Under the pieces are notes generated by a model, which was given only the letters and a program-made list of their open reading frames with translations, was not told the DNA's origin and did not search any database. A stretch of 22,571 nucleotides of DNA. Origin: a virus. The position numbers and the translations under genes are program-made. The stretch spans positions 1-22,571 of IMG/VR virus record IMGVR_UViG_3300031773_000043. The stretch is one strand, 5' to 3'. Every line of letters starts with the position of its first letter. The first letter of the stretch is position 1. Below, piece after piece: positions 8,471 through 16,086 of the stretch.

Positions 8471-8473
8471 TTA
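8471..8473 (-). other. In-frame TAA stop within the tail fibre N-terminal domain
   Basis: The stop lies 34 codons after the start, between HIEV and LNYNK, with the same frame open on both sides and T7 fibre-domain similarity continuing across it. One substitution would restore a sense codon such as CAA (Gln), AAA (Lys) or GAA (Glu). Other genes here end in TAA in the normal way (gp13-, gp14-, gp15- and gp16-type), so a general reassignment of TAA is not supported. Confidence 0.85.
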
Positions 8474-8578
8474 GACCTCTATATGGTCTTCTTTGATATA
8501 AGGGAAGGTGAATGTGAAGTCAGTAACCCCTTGCGCTGACGAAGAATTTACTATGTACGATGCTGTGTAACTCATGGC

Positions 8579-11500
8579 TTAATTTAGGCTTGGGGTGTTC
8601 AACCAACTATCTACTCCTGAGTTTACCTCTGTTTGGTTGATAGACATGGATTTATTTTTTCTTGCTTCGTTTTCTAGGATTAATTTGCCTAGATGATTTT
8701 TACTAATAGATAGATCATTAGCTAAAGCTTCTTTATATTCTGTGATTAGTTCTATCTCGTAGACTTCTTTTGCTTTCTGTGCGAATGGTCTAATTATATT
8801 CTGAAGGTATTTAACCTTCTCTGAAGTCTGTCCTTCTACATTTTCGTCAGGAAGGTTATTGTAATGTGGATCTCGGATGACTGTTCTATTTAAAACTTCT
8901 TCAAGTGTTTCTCCACCTACTTTAATTTCTTGAGTACCAATAACTTTAAATCTATTTAGTTCTAATTCATCTAACTTTCTTCTTGGTAAATTAAATACTC
9001 TTGGACTCCACATACGGAAATAACTACCCCGACCACGTAATCTGTAGATTTCTTGATGTGCGTCACTAATTGATTTATCTCTAGCTTTAAATGCTGATTG
9101 TGGGAGGAATAAATCGTTAGAAAGCTTAAGTATTGGTTCTGAAGGTTTGAAATTATTAGATCCTAAGATATAAGAATTACGAACTGGTAGCCCTGTTATA
9201 TCATCTAAGACTGGGGGTTGTGTTTGAGATAATCCAGGTGTGTCTTTTAAAATACTATTAATAATATTTACATACATTCCTCTATGTTTCTCACCATTAA
9301 CAGTAAAAGAAGTTTTGGTTTGTCTGATATAAGGATCTAAAGATCTAGCTGCATTTCTTATGGGTGATGGATACCAGCTAACAGCTTTGTTTGATAAGAA
9401 TCTTTCCCAAGGATTTCTGCTGCCTTCATAAGCTTTTCTCTGATTTAAAGTTCCACTAATTAAATCTGATATTTCTAACATTCCACCCATAACAGTTTTA
9501 ACAGTTTGACCTAATCCAACATCTTTTACTGTTTTAAATATGGTGTGCATTTCTGCTGCAAACAAAGCATTACCTGTTATAGGGTTATTAGTCTTTTCAT
9601 AATCAGTTAAATTTGAATAGTTATGGACAAACGAACCAACAGAAGAGAAAATTGTTCCCATTAAATCAAAAGGACTTAAATCTATAAATGGCCCCCATTT
9701 TTTAGTAACAGGATTTTTGATACTAATACCAAAGTTTTGTATTCCTATTCTCTGGTCTTGGTATCTGTCGCTTGTATTTGTAGATGGAGGTGGACTGAAT
9801 CTTACATATCCTGTTTGATGTAATCCATAGCCTACAGCTAATATTTGTGAAGCAGTTGCCATATATCCATTAGTTAAAGCTCTTTGGAAAACATTTTCAC
9901 TTGCCATGTCACGTTGATAACTATCAACAAAGTCTCTTGCAATAGGTACTGCTGTTAATAAGTCTTTAGTTAAGTTAACTGGTGTTCTATTAATAGGGCT
10001 AATTAAACCACCTGCAATTTGTTCTCCAGCATTTCCACGGTGTAATTTCTGGACTTGTTTTCCATAAACATTTAAAAGATCTGTTACTGGTTGTAAGTAG
10101 TTTTTAGCTGGTTCTTCGTTTACATATTCTTCTGCATATTCCATAAGTTCTCTTGAGTCTGTTATACCTTTCTGTCTACCTTTCTTTACTCCAAATTCAT
10201 GTGTTCTTGCTTCTGGTTTGACTTCAACATCAGTAGTAAGGTTAATCCAATCCATTGTACGTTGAGCATATTCACCTTGTAATCGTCCGTTCTTTATTAC
10301 TTTGCCATCTGCTAAATCGACATCTTGGAATAATTGTTTTAGTAATTTGTCTGTCTCTTCGCTTGCTTGTTGCCATTGTTCATTACTCCCTGGTTCGTAA
10401 CCCATCCTTATTGCTTTATCTAACTGTTCATCCATGATCCTTACCCACTCAGTAGAAGGACCAACCATGCCAGCATAGAAAGAATCAAGGCCACCCATTA
10501 CTCGACCTGAAATTGAATTAAAGGCAGCAAGTGCTTGAGCTAAAGGATTTGCATTTGGATCAGCTAAGATTTGTAAACCTTCTGTCTCTTCATGTAGAGC
10601 AGTTTCAAAATTTAATTCTAATTGTTGTCGGTTTGCATAGCTCTTTGTTCTGCCTTCAATTTGTCTGCGACCTATATTTACAAACACTTCATTTTCTTTC
10701 ATCGAAGCAACCATCATTCGCATTGCATAAGTACTATGTTGCAAATACTTTTGATAAGTCATAGCACTTAAACTTATTCTTCGTTTATTAAGCATATTCT
10801 TAGTCATTCCAGTTGATTGATCTGCTATTACATCTCCTTGTCCACCTCTGAAAGGTACGAGTCTTTGTGCAGAATCTGAAAGTATATCAGTAGTAAATCC
10901 GTTAATTTGTGATATAGGTAAGACGGCTGCTCTATATGCACTACCAAATATAACTTTATACCAAGTACTAGGAGATAAGAATAGAACATTTCTCCAAGCA
11001 TTTAAGACAGCTTGCTTGTCTGCTTTTCCATCAGGTATTCCAGTGAATAGATCATAGAATCCTTTTCTTGCACCATTAGTATTTTTAACTTGATAGGCAA
11101 TGCGACCTAAAACTTGAAGAGTCTCTTCTGTTTCTTGGGTTATCTTTCCTTCAGTTATATCTCTTACTACTTCTTCTGGTAATTTTTTAGAAATAAAATC
11201 ATCTGCTACTTCTATTGATTGATTTATTAATGGTCTTGCTGGTGTGCTGTCTTTTGGTACTGGTGCTACAGCAGCATCACTATCGACAAATCTATTTGCA
11301 TTATTTGTATCAAAGATAATTATTTCATCTGTTGTTTGAGGAGTCTTTTGAAAGTCCGTTGCATATCTAATCCCACCATATCCTTTTTCTTTGGCCCAGG
11401 ACTGAACACCTTCCTGTTGTTTTGGTGTTAGTTGTATTCCGTCTTTAGTTGCTTTTAATTTTCCAAGTTTTAATTCTTTTACTAACTCTTTTATTGATCT

Positions 11501-14500
11501 TTCTGTTTGAAGAAGATCAAGAATGAAAACGTCATTCTTTGTCTCACCACTTACGTTGATATTTCCTACATCACCTGGCTTGGCTTCTGTAGAAAAATAA
11601 ACCCCTTTACCTAGTGATCCTTCTGTTGGTTGAAATCCTGTTTTTAAAATTGCATCTGCATCTACTTTTGATGCTGTATATGTAACAGGTTGGCGGGGTG
11701 GCATTGTACTTAGATTTACTCCCATAAACTCTATTTTTGCCATCCCTAAACCTTGACCGAGTTTTCTCATTACTGCTCTATAGGCATGAGAAAGTGTCAT
11801 CCAATCTCTAAAGACAGATAAGATCCTTTTGTTATTTTCTATATTTGCGACTTCATCTAATCCATTTTCTTTTGCTATGAATTTTTCTACGACAGTATTT
11901 AAAGTGAAATCACTGTGATAGATAAGTCCTGCTAAAGCATATAAATCATCTTGTGCTGTTAAATCACCTTTTCTAGCTCTATCGTACAAATTGATAGTTT
12001 TAGCTACGTCATAACCATCTTCTTCTACTCGTCTTTTTCCTCCTATTAATAATTCATTTAAACTTTTACTTGGTATTCCTGTTTGATCTGCTCTTGATCC
12101 TAATGTTTCTTCTATTGCATCTTGAAATGCTTTGTTATAAGAAATTAAATCCTTTTTAGTTCTATCAACATAGTCTGTTTTGCCCGATCTACTTTGTAAT
12201 CTACGAGTCATATCTTCACCTTTATTGTTCATTGCTTCATCTAAAGTCATCTCTCCATCTTCTATTCGTTTACTATATTCTTTGCTTAAGTTTCTTACTT
12301 CATCAGGATCAATTTCAAAATCTAATCCACTCTCAACAATTGCTTTTCTTTGTCTCTTTGCAATTTCACCTTGACGAGCTTTTTCAAAAAGATCATCCCA
12401 AGTATCATGATTCTTTTTAAAAATATTAGCTAAACCATTAAATAGTTCTCTTAATTTTTCTAATGGTTGCATCCATGTTGCAGGTTTCTTATTTAGATAC
12501 TGTCCCCTCATGTCATCCCAAGCACCAAAAGCATAAGCCTGTATTTCTTTGTTACTTAGATCGTTCCAGAAACTTTTACTTTTAATGTAGTTAGTTTTCT
12601 TTAGCATCTCTATTAATTGAGATCTGGAGTTGTCTAAGATTTTAATTTCTACTTTTGTCAAAAGTCTATCTTGTAAATTATGAAATGATTCGTGCATTAA
12701 AGTTCTTAGTAATGAGTCAACATGTCTATAATTTCCGTTAGAGATTAAGGCTAAAAATACTAATCCAGTTGTAGGATTTGAAGCACCTTTTAGATAAACT
12801 ACTTGTCCAACTTTTAGATTAGGATTAGCTCTTGCTTGTTTAGGTGTAACTATGGCAGGAAGTCTGTTTTGAATCCTGACAAAATCTTCCCAACGTAGTC
12901 CTGTTACTGTCTCAACTCTTTCTTTTAAGGGTAAAAATATTTCAGGATGATCTTGAATGTATTGACCTACATCTTGTGGGTTTTTAGTAAAATCTTTTCC
13001 ATGTCTTCCTTGATTGACAAAATCAAATAACTCTAGCTCTTCAAAGTCTAAATTCTTAGGATCTAATTGATCGCCTGGATCTTGAGGATCATTAGCTTTT
13101 CTGTATTCTTCTGTTCTTTTTGCTTCTAAGTCTCTAATGTATTTTTCTAAATTTTCTTCTGGATCATATTCTATTTCAAAGTCTAAATCTTTAGCATTAC
13201 CCCAAGCTAAACTATCTCTGAAAGTATAAACATCTCCTTCTAAATAGTTAGCTTTAAGAGTGTTATACATTACATTTGCTTCTTCCAAAATCATGTCGTC
13301 ATCTATTCCTTGGTCATATAACCAATCTAAGAATCTTTGATTTCTCTTGCTACCACCAGATGTTTCAACTATGATTTGCTTTGTAGTTTTACTTCTTTTG
13401 GTAACTATCCATATAGCAAGATCAACGTCAGATTCAAATTCAATCGACATACTTCTATAATTAGTCAATGGTTTTCCATATACTTTTCTGTCAAAAGTAG
13501 GTCGTGTAGGGAATGGAGATGTTGGGTCTATTTTTTCTCCTATTGGCGTTTTAAACTTAGTAACTTTTTCAACGTCTTTTTTAATTTGATTTTGTTTTTC
13601 TAGTTTTAAATCTTGTCTATTAGCATCAGCACTTTCATATAATTTTTCTAGTTTGATTCTATCTTCTGCTGTTGTTCTTGGATCAAATATTTTCTCATCT
13701 AAGTTATCCATATAATCATCATTTTTACGAATAAATTCATCCAAGGATTTGAGTTTATCCAAGGAACTATTTAGTAATTCACTCTGTCTCTTAAGTAGAC
13801 TATCGATCCTAGCGTCAGATGCATCAAGGTCATTCATTAACTTTGTATATTTTGGATTTTGTCTCAAGCGGTCTCTGATTTCAGCATCAGTCATAGAGTT
13901 CATTTCTTCTTCTACTTCTGCTTCTATTCGTTCAAATGTCTTTTCAGCTTCCTTGTTTCCTTCTTTTATATTTTTTCTTTGTTTTTTAGCTAAATCTCTT
14001 TCCCTACTTATCTCATAGTTTCTTTCCACTGCTTTTATAAATTCAGCTTTTTTTCCACGTTTTGCTGCATCTTCAATATTTGGCCCAAGCTGACCTATTT
14101 TCTTATTAAGCTTTGATTGTTCTATATCAAGATCTGCTAAGAAGTCCTTAATACCTTGTTCAGTGAATATCTTATTTATTCCTTTCTCTTCACTTATCCT
14201 TTGATTCTCAATTGATTTGTTAGCTTCATCAAGCTTTGTCTCGAAAGCAGTGCGTTCTTCTGTCAGACCGAATTGTCTTCTAATTTTATTACCACCTTTC
14301 TTTGATTCAGTAACTTTATCAAAGTGTTTTTTAGTAACCCATCTACCTTCGTATCCTCTAACTTTTCCTTCAATCTTTGGATGAGGTGTGCCAGGTTCTA
14401 TCTTTTTACGACCTGTTGTTTTAGGTTTAAATAATTCATCTTCTTGCTTAAATGCTTCGTCAAACATCTTTAAAGTTCTTCCATCTGACTGTGCAACACC

Positions 14501-16081
14501 TCTTAATTTAGATCTCAAAAGTTCAGTAACTTTTCTATCACCTTTCTTTGCTTCATTAAGAATGTTAGGTACATCATCAACAACTTCTGTTTCAATCACT
14601 CTGTCAGCAGTATCTGCTAAGTCTGCTGCATCTTGATCGACAATAGCTTTTTGTTTTTTAACTAATTCTTCTGCCTTAGCAGCCTGGTCGTCTAATTCTT
14701 TCTGTGTTGTCTTAGGTTGTATAACATCTTCTTTCTCAATCTTATTATTGTAGAAACTAACAGCATCTGTTTTTTTAACAGTTGTTTTTGGAATGACTTT
14801 CTTAATGTCAGTTGGTCCTTGTACTTGTAATTCTCTAGCTGCGTTTAACTGATCTTCTGCAATTTCAAAGTTCTGTCTATCAACATTTAATTTAGATACT
14901 TTATAAAATATATCAGCAATAGGATCAGCAACAGACTCTAAAATTTGATCTCCTTTTTTAGCAAGACCAGTAGTTAGGTTCTTTGCTTTACTTGCTAGGT
15001 AGCCAGCACCAGATCTAGCCGCAGGGATTCCAAATCCTAAGATATTGCCAAAGCCAGCACCAAGTAAATAATCATTCTGTTGTCCTATCCTTCTTCTTGT
15101 TTCGTTGTCATCTGTAATATCAATTTTCTTGCCTATTCCAAAGAAAGTACCATCACCTTCAGGATTGGCATCCATGACATGGGCAACTGCACCTCCTTCA
15201 ATTGCACCCTCGACTGAGTTTCTTATAATGCCTGAAAGGACTTTGCCATTTGGCATCTTGTCTAATTTACTAAAAAGACGAGTAGGTAGGGCATGAACAG
15301 AAGAAGGTAATGTCCTCTTTGCTGCACCTCTTGTTGCATACATCAAAAGGGCAGTGGGTACTAGGTAAGCAAGAAGAGTTCCGACTGTTTCTTCTCCATG
15401 TTCGTATCCCCCTTCTGGTGCAAATCTTTCATTGATTGTCTCACCAAAGAACTTTTTATCGATAGGAACACCAAAATCTCCTGTTGGCCCAATCCTTTGA
15501 TCTGGGTCTTTGTCTGCGTTATATGTTGTTAGAAATTCTTTTCGTTCATTAACACTGAATAAAGCAGGGTGAGGAATTCTGCTTTCTGGGTTGTTATTGA
15601 AATGTTCAATTAATTCATTCTTATCTGCAATATCTGTAAAGTTAAGAAGACTTTTTAAATATCCTTTGACATATTTCTGTCCAGTCTTTAAAGATCTTTG
15701 ATCTCCGTACTGGTCAATAACCCATAGATTATCATTCTCAACCTTAAACTCATCTCCTAGTATTGCTCTAGGGTTATTACGAAGACTGTTAGCATTTAGC
15801 TTTTGGTTTTCATAGAAGTCATTAGGATAATCAACTAAAAACTCTTGACCAAATTTACCGACACCAGCCCTAGCAGTATTAGCGGCCCATTCTGCTGTTG
15901 GTTTTATGGCAGCAACAGTATTCCTGATTCCACCTGTTACTTGACCAATTAAATTTCTATCTTTTGCGTCATTGATAAGTTCAGTATCTTTTTTATCTAA
16001 GTCGTCTTCCTTTTCTTCTGTTGGCATTACATATTGCAGAATCTCTTTGCCATCGTTATCTACGACTGTCTCGAACGGCAT
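8579..16081 (-). CDS. Giant internal virion protein in the gp16 slot (2500 aa) with protease and ADP-ribosyltransferase-like domains
   Basis: By position it is the counterpart of T7 gp16, which is ejected with the DNA and spans the host inner membrane. It is about twice as long (T7 gp16 is 1318 aa), and I see no lytic transglycosylase domain at its N-terminus. Domains in order: N-terminal region with a hydrophobic segment at about 234-256 (TLLAYLVPTALLMYATRG); a Lys/Glu-rich, probably coiled-coil region at about 440-850; a segment at 878 (MSIEFESDVDLAIWIV); a zinc-peptidase motif HESFH at 1130-1134 with EIQAYAFGAW at 1179; an ADP-ribosyltransferase-like segment at 1460-1600 (SLGKGVYFS); then a long helical region with WRNVLFLSPSTW at 1696, SPINRTPVN near 2031 and WGPFIDLSPFDLMG at 2129, resembling the LPD38-type domain of polyvalent proteins. 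AGGT at 16089-16092 precedes the ATG by seven bases. The enzyme activities are inferred from motifs only. Confidence 0.85.
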   Translation of the reverse strand: MPFETVVDNDGKEILQYVMPTEEKEDDLDKKDTELINDAKDRNLIGQVTGGIRNTVAAIKPTAEWAANTARAGVGKFGQEFLVDYPNDFYENQKLNANSLRNNPRAILGDEFKVENDNLWVIDQYGDQRSLKTGQKYVKGYLKSLLNFTDIADKNELIEHFNNNPESRIPHPALFSVNERKEFLTTYNADKDPDQRIGPTGDFGVPIDKKFFGETINERFAPEGGYEHGEETVGTLLAYLVPTALLMYATRGAAKRTLPSSVHALPTRLFSKLDKMPNGKVLSGIIRNSVEGAIEGGAVAHVMDANPEGDGTFFGIGKKIDITDDNETRRRIGQQNDYLLGAGFGNILGFGIPAARSGAGYLASKAKNLTTGLAKKGDQILESVADPIADIFYKVSKLNVDRQNFEIAEDQLNAARELQVQGPTDIKKVIPKTTVKKTDAVSFYNNKIEKEDVIQPKTTQKELDDQAAKAEELVKKQKAIVDQDAADLADTADRVIETEVVDDVPNILNEAKKGDRKVTELLRSKLRGVAQSDGRTLKMFDEAFKQEDELFKPKTTGRKKIEPGTPHPKIEGKVRGYEGRWVTKKHFDKVTESKKGGNKIRRQFGLTEERTAFETKLDEANKSIENQRISEEKGINKIFTEQGIKDFLADLDIEQSKLNKKIGQLGPNIEDAAKRGKKAEFIKAVERNYEISRERDLAKKQRKNIKEGNKEAEKTFERIEAEVEEEMNSMTDAEIRDRLRQNPKYTKLMNDLDASDARIDSLLKRQSELLNSSLDKLKSLDEFIRKNDDYMDNLDEKIFDPRTTAEDRIKLEKLYESADANRQDLKLEKQNQIKKDVEKVTKFKTPIGEKIDPTSPFPTRPTFDRKVYGKPLTNYRSMSIEFESDVDLAIWIVTKRSKTTKQIIVETSGGSKRNQRFLDWLYDQGIDDDMILEEANVMYNTLKANYLEGDVYTFRDSLAWGNAKDLDFEIEYDPEENLEKYIRDLEAKRTEEYRKANDPQDPGDQLDPKNLDFEELELFDFVNQGRHGKDFTKNPQDVGQYIQDHPEIFLPLKERVETVTGLRWEDFVRIQNRLPAIVTPKQARANPNLKVGQVVYLKGASNPTTGLVFLALISNGNYRHVDSLLRTLMHESFHNLQDRLLTKVEIKILDNSRSQLIEMLKKTNYIKSKSFWNDLSNKEIQAYAFGAWDDMRGQYLNKKPATWMQPLEKLRELFNGLANIFKKNHDTWDDLFEKARQGEIAKRQRKAIVESGLDFEIDPDEVRNLSKEYSKRIEDGEMTLDEAMNNKGEDMTRRLQSRSGKTDYVDRTKKDLISYNKAFQDAIEETLGSRADQTGIPSKSLNELLIGGKRRVEEDGYDVAKTINLYDRARKGDLTAQDDLYALAGLIYHSDFTLNTVVEKFIAKENGLDEVANIENNKRILSVFRDWMTLSHAYRAVMRKLGQGLGMAKIEFMGVNLSTMPPRQPVTYTASKVDADAILKTGFQPTEGSLGKGVYFSTEAKPGDVGNINVSGETKNDVFILDLLQTERSIKELVKELKLGKLKATKDGIQLTPKQQEGVQSWAKEKGYGGIRYATDFQKTPQTTDEIIIFDTNNANRFVDSDAAVAPVPKDSTPARPLINQSIEVADDFISKKLPEEVVRDITEGKITQETEETLQVLGRIAYQVKNTNGARKGFYDLFTGIPDGKADKQAVLNAWRNVLFLSPSTWYKVIFGSAYRAAVLPISQINGFTTDILSDSAQRLVPFRGGQGDVIADQSTGMTKNMLNKRRISLSAMTYQKYLQHSTYAMRMMVASMKENEVFVNIGRRQIEGRTKSYANRQQLELNFETALHEETEGLQILADPNANPLAQALAAFNSISGRVMGGLDSFYAGMVGPSTEWVRIMDEQLDKAIRMGYEPGSNEQWQQASEETDKLLKQLFQDVDLADGKVIKNGRLQGEYAQRTMDWINLTTDVEVKPEARTHEFGVKKGRQKGITDSRELMEYAEEYVNEEPAKNYLQPVTDLLNVYGKQVQKLHRGNAGEQIAGGLISPINRTPVNLTKDLLTAVPIARDFVDSYQRDMASENVFQRALTNGYMATASQILAVGYGLHQTGYVRFSPPPSTNTSDRYQDQRIGIQNFGISIKNPVTKKWGPFIDLSPFDLMGTIFSSVGSFVHNYSNLTDYEKTNNPITGNALFAAEMHTIFKTVKDVGLGQTVKTVMGGMLEISDLISGTLNQRKAYEGSRNPWERFLSNKAVSWYPSPIRNAARSLDPYIRQTKTSFTVNGEKHRGMYVNIINSILKDTPGLSQTQPPVLDDITGLPVRNSYILGSNNFKPSEPILKLSNDLFLPQSAFKARDKSISDAHQEIYRLRGRGSYFRMWSPRVFNLPRRKLDELELNRFKVIGTQEIKVGGETLEEVLNRTVIRDPHYNNLPDENVEGQTSEKVKYLQNIIRPFAQKAKEVYEIELITEYKEALANDLSISKNHLGKLILENEARKNKSMSINQTEVNSGVDSWLNTPSLN
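9212..11014 (-). other. C-terminal helical region resembling the LPD38 domain of polyvalent proteins (residues about 1690-2290)
   Basis: I recognise the sequence of landmarks: WRNVLFLSPSTWYK (1696), then hydrophobic helices, SPINRTPVNLTKDLL (2031), GYGLHQTGYVRF, and WGPFIDLSPFDLMGTIFSSV (2129). In phage polyvalent proteins an 'RN-L-SP-T' start, an 'F-RTP-N' motif and a 'W-DLS-DP' motif occur in this order. The assignment is from memory. The region may serve membrane insertion or translocation of the N-terminal enzymatic domains. Confidence 0.5.
11282..11704 (-). other. ADP-ribosyltransferase-like domain (residues about 1460-1600)
   Basis: YTASKVDADAILKTGFQ followed by SLGKGVYFS resembles the first two NAD-binding motifs of PARP/diphtheria-toxin-type ADP-ribosyltransferases (H-G-T, then G-x-Y-F-S). 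Y1468 stands where His is usual, Y1495 is the central Tyr, and E1586 in TTDEIIIFDTNN is a candidate catalytic Glu. The spacing and the GYGGIRY segment between them fit phage members of the fold. The His-to-Tyr change could mean altered or lost activity. Confidence 0.6.
12362..12829 (-). other. HEXXH zinc metallopeptidase-like domain (residues about 1085-1240)
   Basis: TLMHESFHNLQDRLL gives the zinc-binding pair H1130 and H1134 with catalytic E1131. Forty-five residues later NKEIQAYAFGAW supplies E1179 as a third ligand, the arrangement of gluzincin-type peptidases. A helical segment LEKLRELFNGLANIFKKN follows, as is common after peptidase domains of phage polyvalent proteins. A chance HEXXH is possible, but the downstream Glu in a matching context makes a real domain likely. 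Confidence 0.68.
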
Positions 16082-16086
16082 GATAT

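Larger units (their letters stand above)
4385..8575 (-). pseudogene. Tail fibre gene (gp17-like, 1396 codons) with an in-frame TAA at codon 35
   Basis: The receptor-binding tail fibre. Reading from the ATG at 8573-8575, three bases after the stop of the gp16-slot gene, the frame is MSYTASYIVNSSS to HIEV, then TAA (8471-8473), then LNYNKINQGTA onward with no other stop to 4385. Residues 1-113 span the T7 fibre N-terminal domain that docks to the tail: FTFTFPYIKEDHIEV, then VRRNSSLGSPLVDYADGSTL and LDTSALQSLYIDQE. Residues 172-330 hold LDGVTATTAELN-type repeats. About 480-870 are beta modules, 876-1315 are seven propeller-like repeats, and 1316-1396 are a C-terminal domain (GLTTATKYYVQGDGTL) I know from marine phage fibres. 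Between codon 35 and the ATG at 8045-8047 there is no ATG, GTG or TTG, so a restart would lose the docking domain. I label it pseudogene because of the stop, but a single base change or sequence error in a functional gene is as likely. Confidence 0.85.

Noticed and set aside
8471-8473. Genome-wide reassignment of TAA to an amino acid
   Set aside because: Several genes here end in TAA with a new gene starting within a few bases, and no other in-frame TAA interrupts a recognised gene.
13337-14636. Plus-strand open frames opposite the giant gene
   Set aside because: All are antisense to one continuous 2500-codon frame, have low-complexity Ser/Leu/Phe composition, and lack ribosome binding sites that I could recognise.
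15700-16081. Lytic transglycosylase domain at the N-terminus of the gp16-slot protein
   Set aside because: T7 gp16 has one there, but no catalytic Glu in a recognisable transglycosylase context is visible in the first 130 residues.
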